Shown here piece by piece: positions 7,152 through 7,353 of a DNA stretch of 7,353 nt (positions are counted from its first letter, which is position 1; the number at the start of each line of letters is the position of its first letter). Position numbers and translations under genes: made by a program. The stretch spans positions 1-7,353 of the forward strand of contig JAPWUZ010000129.1 of NCBI GenBank assembly GCA_028275265.1. Reading direction: 5' to 3'. A model generated the notes under the pieces. It did not search any database. It had not been told where the DNA came from and worked only from the letters and a program-made list of their open reading frames with translations. The DNA comes from Armatimonadota bacterium. GTDB taxonomy: Bacteria > Armatimonadota > HRBIN16.

Positions 7152-7190
7152 TACCCTTGCAAAGCCCCCGTTGCTCACGTTATACTGATA
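7152..7190. repeat. Direct repeat, right copy (pairs with 6301-6339)
   Basis: This is the second copy of the repeat at 6301-6339, with mismatches at 7153, 7180 and 7188 only. It starts 24 nt after the HEPN stop and ends 31 nt before the leuS start codon. It completes the bracketing of the MNT/HEPN pair. Confidence 0.9.
7157..7186 (+). promoter_or_regulatory. Sigma70-type promoter of leuS
   Basis: TTGCAA (7157-7162) and TATACT (7181-7186) are 18 bp apart, identical in boxes and spacing to the MNT/HEPN promoter. Expected transcription start is near 7193, giving a leader of only about 28 nt. That is too short for a T-box, which often controls aminoacyl-tRNA synthetase genes in Firmicutes. leuS may also receive read-through from the HEPN gene, as no terminator is visible between them. 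Confidence 0.7.
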
Positions 7191-7215
7191 CTACTGCAAC
7201 GCTCGGCAACGGGGG
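7165..7215. repeat. 10-bp perfect inverted repeat flanking the leuS -10 box
   Basis: cccccgttgc at 7165-7174 is the exact reverse complement of gcaacggggg at 7206-7215, with 31 bp between them holding the -10 box and the probable transcription start. The left arm lies in the promoter spacer and so would not be transcribed from this promoter, which argues for a DNA-level operator or looping site. A further gcaacg at 7196-7201 repeats part of the right arm (7206-7211) one helical turn away. The left promoter copy has the left arm but no matching right arm. Confidence 0.55.
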
Positions 7216-7221
7216 TCTGTG

Positions 7222-7353
7222 ATGGAAGAAAAATATCAGCCACAACAGATAGAACAAAAATGGCAAAAACGCTGGCAGGAAGCGCAGCTGTTTCGTGCAG
7301 AAGATTTCAGCCCGAAGCCCAAGCTGTATGCTCTGGACTTCTTCCCCTATCCT
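7222..7353 (+). CDS. leuS: Leucyl-tRNA synthetase, N-terminal fragment (3' end off the window)
   Basis: Forty-four codons are visible. MEEKYQPQQIEQKWQKRW (1-18) matches the usual bacterial LeuRS opening (xYxPxxIExKWQxxW), and KLYALDFFPYP (34-44) matches the strand leading into the class I HIGH-motif region (typically FPYPSGxGLHVGHP), which would begin just past the right edge. The enzyme charges tRNA-Leu with leucine in the cytoplasm; complete bacterial LeuRS is usually 800-900 residues. The start is ATG 7222, with a weak G-rich Shine-Dalgarno-like run at 7211-7215; an in-frame GTG at 7219 is less likely. The gene has its own promoter copy 36 bp upstream and follows the HEPN gene in the same direction. 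Confidence 0.92.
   Translation, partial: MEEKYQPQQIEQKWQKRWQEAQLFRAEDFSPKPKLYALDFFPYP

Noticed and set aside
6301..7190. Insertion sequence or transposon reading of the bracketed MNT/HEPN cassette
   Set aside because: There is no transposase or integrase gene and I see no terminal inverted repeats. The direct repeats are promoter sequence and, at about 39 bp with three mismatches, are longer and less exact than usual target duplications.
7128..7221. T-box or other leader RNA upstream of leuS
   Set aside because: The region from the probable transcription start to the ATG is only about 28 nt, far too short, and no specifier-type structure is visible.
1..7353. CRISPR array, tRNA or rRNA genes
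   Set aside because: No regularly spaced repeats and no recognisable tRNA cloverleaf or rRNA sequence were found on either strand by reading.

Overview
The window looks like a GC-rich bacterial chromosome, most likely Armatimonadota; a Planctomycetota/Lentisphaerota-type genome is the main alternative. The pointers are a DUF1559-type prepilin-like protein with an H-X9-DG signature, a very large secreted carbohydrate-related protein ending in a sugar-binding-like module, and a GH67-like glycosidase. No marker in the window fixes the phylum, so this is inference.

Layout, left to right. (1) Positions 3-656, plus strand: the C-terminal part of a prepilin-like H-X9-DG protein whose N-terminal cleavage/methylation segment lies off the left edge. 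(2) Positions 673-700: a perfect 11-bp stem hairpin, immediately followed by (3) 701-2359, plus strand: a cytoplasmic 552-aa protein resembling the catalytic part of GH67 alpha-glucuronidases. (4) Convergent to it, with only 5 nt between the stop codons, 2365-6240 on the minus strand: a 1291-aa secreted multidomain protein (signal peptide, N-terminal jelly-roll-like module, two NEW3/CARDB-like beta domains, a central beta domain, an alpha/alpha-toroid-like domain with a QW-type motif, and a C-terminal carbohydrate-binding-like module). (5) Positions 6241-6381: a divergent intergenic region with a good sigma70-type promoter reading right. (6) Positions 6382-6714 and 6711-7127, plus strand: a two-gene MNT nucleotidyltransferase/HEPN toxin-antitoxin-type module joined by an ATGA overlap. 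(7) Positions 7128-7221: a second, almost identical copy of the same promoter, then (8) the start of leuS (leucyl-tRNA synthetase) from 7222, running off the right edge.

How the genes fit together. The two polysaccharide-type genes (GH67-like enzyme and giant secreted toroid protein) probably belong to carbohydrate use, one intracellular and one exported, but they are on opposite strands and not co-transcribed. The most unusual structure is on the right: the MNT/HEPN pair sits between two direct repeats of about 39 bp (36 matches, exact 851-bp offset) that each contain a complete promoter. The module and leuS therefore seem to be driven by duplicate copies of one promoter, as if the cassette had been placed between leuS and its own promoter with duplication of the promoter. 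There is no CRISPR array, rRNA, tRNA or recognisable transposase gene in the window.
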